From the NCBI GenBank assembly GCA_001296005.1, contig LJHR01000003.1:62001-126000 (forward strand): a DNA stretch of 64,000 nucleotides, given 5' to 3'. Positions within the stretch are counted from its first letter, which is position 1, and every line of letters begins with the position of its first letter. Positions 24,641 to 31,840 of the stretch are shown here, in pieces. The notes under the pieces are model-generated. The model was not told where the DNA came from. It did no database searches and saw only the letters and a list, made by a program, of their open reading frames with translations. Position numbers and translations under genes: made by a program. The stretch comes from an alpha proteobacterium AAP38. GTDB lineage: Bacteria; Pseudomonadota; Alphaproteobacteria; Azospirillales; Azospirillaceae.

Positions 24641-25204
24641 TTAGTAAACCAGCCCTTCGGCGGTCAGGCCGGACAGCAGCGCCTTCACGCCGACCAGGTC
24701 CAGGGTGCCATGGCCCTCGGCCAGTTCGACCCAGGTGCCGTCATTATTGTTGTCGGCATAGACGGTCCATTCGGTGCGGCCCTTTTCGACCTCCGTCTTC
24801 ACGACCAGACCGTCGCGCAGCTGCCAGGTCTCGTTTCGGTCGGGGCGTTCGGTTTCCCAGCTTCCATCGTCCCATTCCTGAATGGTCGTGACCTTTCCGG
24901 CGCTGTCGAAGGTGAAGCGGTAAAGATCGTCCACGCCACTGGTGACGGGGCGGTTCACGCTATAGGCCTCGAAAAACACGCCGTCGCCATTGGCATCGGT
25001 ATAGAGCGTGACCTCGGTGCCGTCGCGGTCGGTTTCGGTCTTCACCACGCCATCAGCCGTGAGCGACCAGCTTTCATTGCGGCCGATCTTCTCATTTTGC
25101 CAGCGGCCTTTCTCCATCTCCTGCACACCGGTGATGGTGCCGCTGGTCAGCGTGAAGCGGTAACCACCTTCGAACGGGCTGGCGGCGGTAACGGTACGGG
25201 CCAT
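24641..25204 (-). CDS. Repeat protein with EF-hand-like calcium loops
   Basis: 187 residues made of two tandem ~80-residue repeats. Each contains a YRFT strand, a Q-E-x(n)-G-x-W segment, NE(S/T)W, VVKTE, an E-x-T-x-Y strand and then a Dx[N]xDG loop (DANGDG and DNNNDG), followed by an acidic strand. The pattern suggests a beta-sandwich or beta-propeller-like array with calcium bound at the loops. No signal peptide is visible, so it is cytoplasmic or exported by type I secretion; the short C-terminal tail would fit either. I do not recognise a named family. The start at MARTVTAAS is preferred over an upstream in-frame start without a ribosome-binding site. Confidence 0.7.
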   Translation of the reverse strand: MARTVTAASPFEGGYRFTLTSGTITGVQEMEKGRWQNEKIGRNESWSLTADGVVKTETDRDGTEVTLYTDANGDGVFFEAYSVNRPVTSGVDDLYRFTFDSAGKVTTIQEWDDGSWETERPDRNETWQLRDGLVVKTEVEKGRTEWTVYADNNNDGTWVELAEGHGTLDLVGVKALLSGLTAEGLVY

Positions 25205-25405
25205 TTTGAACACTCCTGTCATTGTCTGCCAAGCAACCGACCTCAAACCGGGCCGGTGTCAGACGCGACAATAGGGGGGCGAACCTGAACGGCCCCTGAA
25301 AGTGCCGTTCAGAAACCGTTCAGGAAGGAGACGGCGTATCCGCCTTGATTGCGCCCGGATGCAGGCTTATCACCGGAACAGCTTAACCATCATCCCGGCC
25401 CCCCA

Positions 25406-27022
25406 ATGTCTCCCAGCCACCGCCTTTTACAGCCGCGCGCCATTCTTGTGGCGCTGCTGATCCTGCTGCCCCTTCTGGTGGCGTTCTATTCGCTGACCCT
25501 GGGCCAGGACGGGAACTGGGACCTGCGCAATTACCATTGGTACAATGCCATGGCTTTCCTGGAGGGCCGCGAGTTGGTGCAGGACGTGGCGCCGGCGCAG
25601 GTGGCGACCTTCTATAACCCCACGCTGGACATTCCCGTCTATTGGCTGGCGCAGTTCCTGCCGGGCCGCGCGGTCTCCTTCATTCTGTCCTGGGTGCAGG
25701 GGATGAACCTTGTGCCGTTGACGGGGATTGCCTGGCTGCTGCTGCCGGTGCTGGGGGGCCGCGCACGGGTGCTGGCGTCGGTGGCGCTGGCCCTGGTCTG
25801 CTTTGCCGGGGCCGGGCAGATGGGCCTGCTGGGCACCACCTTCTATGACAATGTCATCAGCTTGTTCGTGCTGGGCAGTGCCTGGCTGGTCATGGCGCGG
25901 GCTGATGATGTCTGGGGGTCGGCACCCAAGGTGGCGTTCCCCATCGTGTTTGTGGCGGGGCTGCTGGTCGGGTCGGCGGTGGGGCTGAAACAGCCGACGC
26001 TGCCCTATGCCGTGGGCCTCTGCTTTGCCTTCCTGGCGGTGGCCGGTGGGTTCTGGCGGCGGATGTTCCTGTCGTTCTTCTTCGGGATCGGCGTCATTGC
26101 CGGTATGGCGCTGTTTTCCGGCCATTGGATGTGGCACCTGTGGTCCACCTACCAGAACCCGCTATTTCCCTATTTCAACGACTTCTTCAAATCGCCCTGG
26201 GGCGTGCCGGAGGCGTACCGGGATGACAAGTTCCTGCCCCATGGTCTGTGGAACAATCTGATCTTCCCCTATACGTGGCTGATGGACCCCAAGAAGGTGG
26301 GGGAGATTATCTTCACCGACCTGCGCGTGCCGGTAATGGTGGTGGTCCTGCTGCTGACCCCATTCCTGGCGCTGGCCGGGCGGTTTGTGCCGAAGAAGGA
26401 TGTGATGGTGCCGTTCCGCCCGGCGCTGTATCTGCTTGTGGCGGGCGCCCTGACCTATCTGGCCTGGCTGAAGCTGTTCGCCATCTATCGCTACCTGATC
26501 CCGCTGGAGATGATGGCGCCGCTGGTTGTGGTGGCGGCCATCGCGCTGTGGCCGCTGCCGCGCCGGGCCAAGGGTCTGGTGATGCTGGCCCTGCTGGCGC
26601 TGGTCACCGTCACGGCCCGGCCCGGTACCTGGGCGCGGGTGCCGTTCGCGGACAAATTCGTGGAAGTGTCGATCCCCGACCTGCCCAACCCGGACAACAC
26701 CATCATCATCCAGACAGGCTACGCACCCACCAGCTTCCTGGCCTATGGCTTCCCGAAGAATGTGCCGTTCCTGCGCATCCACAGCTATTTCATCCATCCC
26801 GACCATGGCGATATCCTGCTGAACCGCGCCATGCATGGCCGCATCGACGCGCATCAGGGGGACATCTTCTGGCTGGTCGCGCATTGGGAGGTTTGGACGG
26901 CGGACCATATCCTTCCCCATTACGGGCTGGCCGCCGACATGAGCGATTGCGGGCTGGTGAAGTCCAACCTGGATGAACCGATGATGTTGTGTCGGTTGCG
27001 CAAGGTGGCACCTCTCCCTTGA
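25406..27022 (+). CDS. Polytopic membrane glycosyltransferase-like protein
   Basis: 538 residues with about ten to twelve hydrophobic segments, beginning RAILVALLILLPLLVAFY. After the first segment comes an acidic, aromatic loop (DGNWDLRNYHWYNAMAF), the layout of GT-C type polyprenyl-phosphate-sugar dependent transferases with a periplasmic catalytic loop. The C-terminal ~110 residues are soluble. Donor and acceptor are unknown. A GT2 enzyme of the polyprenyl-phosphate mannosyltransferase type lies 720 bp downstream, so the pair may make and use a lipid-linked sugar; a toxin-antitoxin module sits between them. I start at MSPSHRLL. Confidence 0.7.
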   Translation: MSPSHRLLQPRAILVALLILLPLLVAFYSLTLGQDGNWDLRNYHWYNAMAFLEGRELVQDVAPAQVATFYNPTLDIPVYWLAQFLPGRAVSFILSWVQGMNLVPLTGIAWLLLPVLGGRARVLASVALALVCFAGAGQMGLLGTTFYDNVISLFVLGSAWLVMARADDVWGSAPKVAFPIVFVAGLLVGSAVGLKQPTLPYAVGLCFAFLAVAGGFWRRMFLSFFFGIGVIAGMALFSGHWMWHLWSTYQNPLFPYFNDFFKSPWGVPEAYRDDKFLPHGLWNNLIFPYTWLMDPKKVGEIIFTDLRVPVMVVVLLLTPFLALAGRFVPKKDVMVPFRPALYLLVAGALTYLAWLKLFAIYRYLIPLEMMAPLVVVAAIALWPLPRRAKGLVMLALLALVTVTARPGTWARVPFADKFVEVSIPDLPNPDNTIIIQTGYAPTSFLAYGFPKNVPFLRIHSYFIHPDHGDILLNRAMHGRIDAHQGDIFWLVAHWEVWTADHILPHYGLAADMSDCGLVKSNLDEPMMLCRLRKVAPLP

Positions 27023-27071
27023 AGCGATGCGGAGATAAGCATAGTCTCAGGTAAGGAAACTCCTTTCGGTT

Positions 27072-27293
27072 ATGGTCATGATCACGAGCAAGCTGACCAG
27101 CAAGGCGCAGACAACCATTCCGCAGTCGGTGCGGGCGGCCCTTCATCTGAAGGAGGGCGATGAAATCGCCTATGCGATTGAGGATGGGCGTGTGGTCATG
27201 ACACGGGTATCGGTGGTGCGTGTGGAGGACCCGTTCAGCACCTTTACAGAATGGTCATCGGAAGCGGATCAGCGGGCCTATGCCGACCTTTGA
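27072..27293 (+). CDS. AbrB/MazE-type antitoxin
   Basis: 73 residues. The N-terminal swapped-hairpin DNA-binding domain is clear: SKLTSKAQTTIPQSVRAALHLKEGDEIAY. The C-terminal acidic tail (EDPFSTFTEWSSEADQRAYADL) would bind and block the toxin. Its stop codon lies inside the toxin gene start (14-bp overlap), the classic antitoxin-first arrangement, and the protein probably represses the operon. Confidence 0.88.
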   Translation: MVMITSKLTSKAQTTIPQSVRAALHLKEGDEIAYAIEDGRVVMTRVSVVRVEDPFSTFTEWSSEADQRAYADL

Positions 27294-27627
27294 GCCATGG
27301 GCCATCGTCAAGGTCCCATTCCCTTACACGGATCGACCCGTGCGGCAACGACGCCCGGCGCTTGTCGTGGCGGCTGGCAACATTCAACAAGACCATGGAT
27401 TGTTATGGGTGGTGATGATCACCAGCGCCGATAATCGGGGCTGGCCCAGTGATGTCCCGGTTTCGGATATTGCCGTTTCAGGTTTGCCGGCACCCTCTGT
27501 CGTGCGAACCGCTAAGATTGCCACGATTGAGGCCAAGGAAGCAGAGGCTATTGGGCGTTTGCCAGTGGCAGATCGCGAAACGGTGCGGCGTCTTCTGCTC
27601 GGTGTGTTGGCCCACGCCACCAACTGA
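27280..27627 (+). CDS. MazF/PemK-family endoribonuclease toxin
   Basis: 115 residues. The MazF/PemK fold is indicated by WAIVKVPFPYTDRPVRQRRPALVV at the N-terminus, VMITSA in the middle, and the conserved SVVRTAKIATIEA strand. These toxins cleave mRNA at short sequences. It overlaps the AbrB-type antitoxin gene by 14 bp. The module sits between two glycosyltransferase genes and may have inserted there. Confidence 0.85.
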   Translation: MPTFEPWAIVKVPFPYTDRPVRQRRPALVVAAGNIQQDHGLLWVVMITSADNRGWPSDVPVSDIAVSGLPAPSVVRTAKIATIEAKEAEAIGRLPVADRETVRRLLLGVLAHATN

Positions 27628-27741
27628 TCAATGCCCCCGTCCAACGGACATGAAAGCGCCGCGTTTCCGCCGCAGCTTTCCCCGAATATCCGTGTTATCT
27701 CTTTGTCATCCAACCCTTGTCCAACCGGACCCGAATATCCC

Positions 27742-28701
27742 ATGTCTGACAGTCTGACCCAGGGTGCGCCGCGCATCGCCGTGCTGGTGCCCTGCTATAA
27801 CGAAGAAGCCTCCATCGAAGCCGTGGTACGCGACTTCAAGGAAGCGCTGCCGACCGCCACCATCTATGTCTATGACAATAACTCCAAGGATCGCACCTCG
27901 GAGATTGCCAAGGCAGCCGGTGCCGTGGTGCGGCGGGAGCCGTTGCAGGGCAAGGGCAATGTCGTGCGCCGCATGTTCGCCGATATCGAGGCGGACGTGT
28001 ATGTCATGGTGGATGGCGACGACACCTATCACGCGCCCAGCGCCGGCAAGCTGGTGGCCAAGCTTCTGGATGAGAAGCTGGACATGGTGAACGGCGCCCG
28101 CGTCACCGACTGGGAGAATTACCGCGCCGGTCATCGGCTGGGCAATGTCATGCTGACCACCCTGGTTACCATGGTGTTCGGCAAGCGCACCGACGATCTT
28201 CTGTCGGGCTATCGCGTCTTCTCCCGCCGCTTCGTGAAAAGCTTCCCCGTGCTGGCGGGTGGGTTTGAGATTGAAACCGAACTGGTGGTGCATGCCCTGG
28301 AAATGAGCATGCCGCTGGGTGAGGTGGAAACGCCCTACAAGGACCGCGCGCCGGGGTCGGTGTCGAAACTGTCCACCTTCCGCGACGGGTTCCGCATCCT
28401 GTGGATGATCGGCAAGCTGATCAAGGAAGAGCGGCCGATGCAGTCCTTCGGGCTGGTCGCGGTGCTGCTGGCCCTGATTTCGGTGATCATCGCGGTGCCG
28501 CTGTTCATCACCTATTACGAAACTGGCCTGGTGCCGCGCTTCCCCACGGCGGTGCTGGCCACCGGCCTGGGCCTCTTGTCCTTCCTGTCGCTGACCTGCG
28601 GTTTGATCCTGGACACGGTCACGCGTGGGCGGCGGGAGATGAAGCGCCTGCGCTATCTGGAGATCCCGGCACCGGATTACGATAGCGGGTTTTTGAAGTG
28701 A
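27742..28701 (+). CDS. GT2 glycosyltransferase, polyprenyl-phosphate mannosyl/glucosyltransferase type
   Basis: 319 residues. The GT-A domain starts IAVLVPCYNEEASIEAVV, has the metal/nucleotide motif MVDGDDTYH, and the DLLSGYRVFSRRF acceptor segment seen in DPM1-like enzymes, with KSFPVLAGGFEIETELVVHAL. Two transmembrane helices near the C-terminus (~240-265 and ~275-300) anchor it. It likely transfers a hexose from a nucleotide sugar to undecaprenyl phosphate for a GT-C enzyme, perhaps the polytopic protein upstream. The frame is open 37 codons upstream, but the family begins at MSDSLTQG. Confidence 0.88.
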   Translation: MSDSLTQGAPRIAVLVPCYNEEASIEAVVRDFKEALPTATIYVYDNNSKDRTSEIAKAAGAVVRREPLQGKGNVVRRMFADIEADVYVMVDGDDTYHAPSAGKLVAKLLDEKLDMVNGARVTDWENYRAGHRLGNVMLTTLVTMVFGKRTDDLLSGYRVFSRRFVKSFPVLAGGFEIETELVVHALEMSMPLGEVETPYKDRAPGSVSKLSTFRDGFRILWMIGKLIKEERPMQSFGLVAVLLALISVIIAVPLFITYYETGLVPRFPTAVLATGLGLLSFLSLTCGLILDTVTRGRREMKRLRYLEIPAPDYDSGFLK

Positions 28702-28741
28702 TGGAACGGGCGGGTTCGGTGACGAACCCGCCCGATGTCTT

Positions 28742-29038
28742 TCAGGGCTTTTTCTCTTCGATTGCCTTCTGCTCACGGAAGGCTTCCGCCTCCTGCTTTA
28801 CCCGCTCGGCCTCGGCCTTGGCCTGTTCTTCGGTCATCACGGTGGGGAAGACGGTGATGGTCTTTTCTTCCAGCTTGAAGACACTCATGCCGATACCGCT
28901 GATCCAAGCCGGGATGATCAGCAGGCCGATGCCGGCGGCGACCAGACCGGCCAGCCGGGTCTTGGTACGGCCCATCTTGAGGCGGCGGATGGTTTCATCT
29001 GATGTCGGCTCCGCCGACCAGGCCCGCTTCAGTTCCAT
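28742..29038 (-). CDS. Small single-pass membrane protein
   Basis: 98 residues, no recognised family. A basic cytoplasmic head (~1-28) precedes one transmembrane helix (LAGLVAAGIGLLIIPAWISGI, ~29-50) and a charged, alanine/glutamate-rich tail likely to be a coiled coil (TEEQAKAEAERVKQEAEAF). Its ATG lies inside the end of the DNA ligase gene (10-bp overlap), so it is probably the last gene of that operon. The link to DNA repair is positional only. Confidence 0.7.
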   Translation of the reverse strand: MELKRAWSAEPTSDETIRRLKMGRTKTRLAGLVAAGIGLLIIPAWISGIGMSVFKLEEKTITVFPTVMTEEQAKAEAERVKQEAEAFREQKAIEEKKP

Positions 29039-30657
29039 TCCACCACCATCCTTTCCAAAATGTCCAAACGGTCAGCCTCTGCCGCCGGCTTGTCCCACCG
29101 CAGCCGCGAAATGCGGGGGAAGCGCATGGCGATGCCGCTCTTGTGCCTTGTGGAGCGGTGGACGCTGTCGAACGCCACCTCGAATACCAGGCCGTGTTCC
29201 ACCTCCCGCACGGGACCGAAACGGTTGGTGGTGTGGTTGCGCACCCAGCGGTCGATCTCTGCCAGCTCCGCATCGGTGAAGCCGGAATAGGCCTTGCCGA
29301 CGGGCACCAGCTCTCCGCCCTCTCCAGGCGTACCGCGCCACGCGCCGAATGTATAGTCGCTGTAGAAGCTGGACCGCTTGCCATGCCCACGCTGGGCGTA
29401 CATCAGCACGCAATCCGCCGTCAATGGCCCGCGCTTCCACTTGAACCAGGGACCCTTGGGGCGGCCACCGACATAAGCACTGTCGCCGCGTTTCAGCATC
29501 AAGCCTTCGATGGCCCCATCCTCCACCCCCTGATCACGGGCCGACAGGCGCAGATGGGACAGGTGGTCCCAATCGGTAAAGGGGACAAGGGGCGACAGGT
29601 CCATGCCGGGCGGGCGGGTGCGGGCGAACCAATCCTCCAGCCGGCGGCGGCGTTCATCGAAGGGCAGGGCGCGCAGGTCCTCATCCCCGTCGAACAGCAT
29701 GTCGTACAGCCGCACAAAGGCAGGGAAGTCGCGCAGCATGGGTGCCGTCACCCGCTTGCGGTTCAGGCGCTGCTGCAAATCATTGAAGGGCGCGATGCGG
29801 CCATCGCGGGCCACCAGCAATTCGCCGTCCAGAACGGCATGAAAGCCCATCTGGGATGCCACGTCGGGAAAGGCCCCGGCGATCTCATCCCCGGTGCGGC
29901 TGTAGATCCGGGCCTTGTCCGGCGTACCGCGTGCCACCAGCTGCACCCTTATCCCGTCCCATTTCCATTCGGCCCGGTAATCGGTGGGGTTCAGGGCCTG
30001 GATGTCGCTTTCTTCCAGCGGGTGGGCCAGCATCATGGGGCGGAAACCGCCTGTGTCACTGACACCCGGCTTCTCCGCCATACCCGTCAGCCAGTCGAAC
30101 AGGGGGGCGTAGGGGGGCGACAGGCCGTGCCACAGCTCCTCCACCTGCTCCACGCTGGCCTCCACCCCCCTGGCATTGGCCCAGTCGACCAGGGCGGTCT
30201 TGGCCATGCGGGCCGACACGCCGATGCGTAACCCGCCGGTGATCAGCTTCAACAGCGCCCAGCGGCCCGTGGCGTCAAGGCTGTCCAGCCAGCCGGACAG
30301 CAGGGCGGGGACTGTGCCGCGCTTGGCAGTGGAAAGCCCCTCCACCACCTCTGCCAGACCGGGGGGCGGGTGGTTGACGCCGGGTGGTGCGGGCCAGATC
30401 AGGGCCACGGTTTCAGCCAGATCACCCACGAAATCATAGGACCAGCCGAACAGGGCCGGGTCGACGCGGGTGGCGACCAGTTCCTTGACCATCCCGGCCT
30501 TGGCCGCCGTGAAGGACAGGTCACCGGTCAGGGCGGCCAAGCCATAGCCGCGGTCGGGGTCGGGCGCATGGTCCAGGTAATCGGCAATCATGCGCAGCTT
30601 GCCGTTGCGGGACGGCATGTAGGCGAGCGCGTCGAGGAGGGTGGCGAAGGATTGCAT
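29029..30657 (-). CDS. ATP-dependent DNA ligase (ligase-associated repair cluster type)
   Basis: 542 residues. N-terminal ligase domain, then the nucleotidyltransferase core with the adenylated lysine in EWKWDGIR (Lys232), further motifs FDGELLVARDG and GLMLKRGDSAYVGGRPKGPWFKWKR, and a C-terminal OB domain ending in RFPRISRLRWDKPAAEADRL. The combination with an upstream MBL-fold exonuclease is the known ligase-associated DNA damage-response gene set; the usual Lhr-type helicase and calcineurin-like phosphoesterase are not in view. A 158-bp palindromic repeat fills the gap between exonuclease and ligase. The frame stays open through that repeat, but the ATG at 30657 is where ligase sequence begins. 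Confidence 0.93.
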   Translation of the reverse strand: MQSFATLLDALAYMPSRNGKLRMIADYLDHAPDPDRGYGLAALTGDLSFTAAKAGMVKELVATRVDPALFGWSYDFVGDLAETVALIWPAPPGVNHPPPGLAEVVEGLSTAKRGTVPALLSGWLDSLDATGRWALLKLITGGLRIGVSARMAKTALVDWANARGVEASVEQVEELWHGLSPPYAPLFDWLTGMAEKPGVSDTGGFRPMMLAHPLEESDIQALNPTDYRAEWKWDGIRVQLVARGTPDKARIYSRTGDEIAGAFPDVASQMGFHAVLDGELLVARDGRIAPFNDLQQRLNRKRVTAPMLRDFPAFVRLYDMLFDGDEDLRALPFDERRRRLEDWFARTRPPGMDLSPLVPFTDWDHLSHLRLSARDQGVEDGAIEGLMLKRGDSAYVGGRPKGPWFKWKRGPLTADCVLMYAQRGHGKRSSFYSDYTFGAWRGTPGEGGELVPVGKAYSGFTDAELAEIDRWVRNHTTNRFGPVREVEHGLVFEVAFDSVHRSTRHKSGIAMRFPRISRLRWDKPAAEADRLDILERMVVEWN

Positions 30658-30658
30658 G

Positions 30659-30816
30659 GGTTGCTCCCTCACCCTCCAACCGGCTGACGCCGGCGGGCCC
30701 CTCCCTCTCCCGCAAGCGGGCGAGGGGCAAACCCAACAAGTTCCGCCCCTCGCCCACGAGAGTGGGAGAGGGAGGGGCCCAAGCCTGTCAAGGCTTGGGA
30801 GGGTGAGGGAGCAACC
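30659..30816. repeat. Palindromic repeat family 1, copy A
   Basis: 158 bp bounded by perfect 19-bp inverted arms (GGTTGCTCCCTCACCCTCC and its complement). Inside are CCCCTCCCTCTCCC/GGGAGAGGGAGGGG and GGGCGAGGGG/CCCCTCGCCC arms, plus two side hairpins: one formed by CCGG...GCCGG, the other CCCAAGCC-tgtcaa-GGCTTGGG. It lies between the exonuclease stop and the ligase start within one operon. Other copies are at 38370-38506 and 53691-53844. Confidence 0.85.
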
Positions 30817-30820
30817 ATCC

Positions 30821-31840
30821 TCATTCCTCCTCCCCCCGTCCAATCAGATGCAGGGGCTTGGCCTTCACACCCTGGGTCGTGGCCCAATGGACAAGCGCCT
30901 CTTCGCTGCCATGGGTGACCCACAGCTCCCCCGGCGCCACGTCGGTCACCGTCTGGCACAGCTCATCCCAATCGGCATGGTCAGAAACGATCAGGGGCAG
31001 TTCCACCCCATGCTGCCGTGCGCGGGCCCGCACCCGCATCCAGCCCGACGCATAGGCCGGCAGCGGGTCGGGCATCCGGCGCAACCATTTGTCGGCCATG
31101 GCCGATGGCGGGGCCAGGACGATACCGCCGCGCATGGATGAAGCATCGGCCACCGTCGCGGGACGCAGGTCGCCCAGTTCTACCCCCTGTTCCTGGTACA
31201 GAGCACAAAGCGGCAGGTGGGCGCCGTGCAGATGGAGCGGACGGTCGTATCCGGCGCGGCGCAGCTCCGCGATCAGGCGCTGGCACTTGCCCAGGGCGTA
31301 GCAGCCGACGACGATGGTACGTTCGGGGAAGACCGACAGCGTGTGCAGCAGGCGGGCGATCTCGCCCTCCACCGGCGGGTGGCGGAAGACGGGCAGGCCA
31401 AAGGTGGCCTCCGTGATGAACGCATCGCAGGGAACGGGTTCAAAAGGCGCGCAGGTGGGATCAAAGCGGCGCTTGTAATCGCCCGACACCACCACCCTGC
31501 TGCCCCGCCATTCCATCACCACCTGCGCCGACCCCAGCACATGACCGGCGGGTACGAGACGCACAGTCACCTCGCCGATCCGTATCGGCTGGTGATAGGG
31601 CAGGGGCTGTTGCGCGGCCCCCGCCCCATCGCCCAGGCGCGCCCGCATGATGGCGAGCGTGCCGGGCGTGGCCAGGACATGGGCATGCCCTGGCCGTGCA
31701 TGGTCGGAATGGCCATGGGTGATCACCGCGCGGTCGACAGCACGGGTCGGGTCGACATGGAAGCCGCCCGGTTCCACCCATAATCCCCCACCCTGTTCGG
31801 GTGGGCAGGGGGTGACCCAACTGTCGGGCGCGGGGATCAT
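30821..31840 (-). CDS. Ligase-associated MBL-fold DNA exonuclease
   Basis: 339 residues of the metallo-beta-lactamase/beta-CASP type. Metal-binding motif THGHSDHARPGH, then PAGHVLGSAQ, VVSGDYKRRFDP and, in the beta-CASP part, a C-terminal SDHADWDEL and WVTHGSEEALV. Homologues paired with ATP-dependent ligase act as DNA 5'-end or gap-processing exonucleases in repair. Its ATG overlaps the TGA of the upstream abgT-like gene (TGATG), so translation is coupled to a transporter, an odd pairing. The ligase follows after the palindromic repeat. Confidence 0.9.
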   Translation of the reverse strand: MIPAPDSWVTPCPPEQGGGLWVEPGGFHVDPTRAVDRAVITHGHSDHARPGHAHVLATPGTLAIMRARLGDGAGAAQQPLPYHQPIRIGEVTVRLVPAGHVLGSAQVVMEWRGSRVVVSGDYKRRFDPTCAPFEPVPCDAFITEATFGLPVFRHPPVEGEIARLLHTLSVFPERTIVVGCYALGKCQRLIAELRRAGYDRPLHLHGAHLPLCALYQEQGVELGDLRPATVADASSMRGGIVLAPPSAMADKWLRRMPDPLPAYASGWMRVRARARQHGVELPLIVSDHADWDELCQTVTDVAPGELWVTHGSEEALVHWATTQGVKAKPLHLIGRGEEE

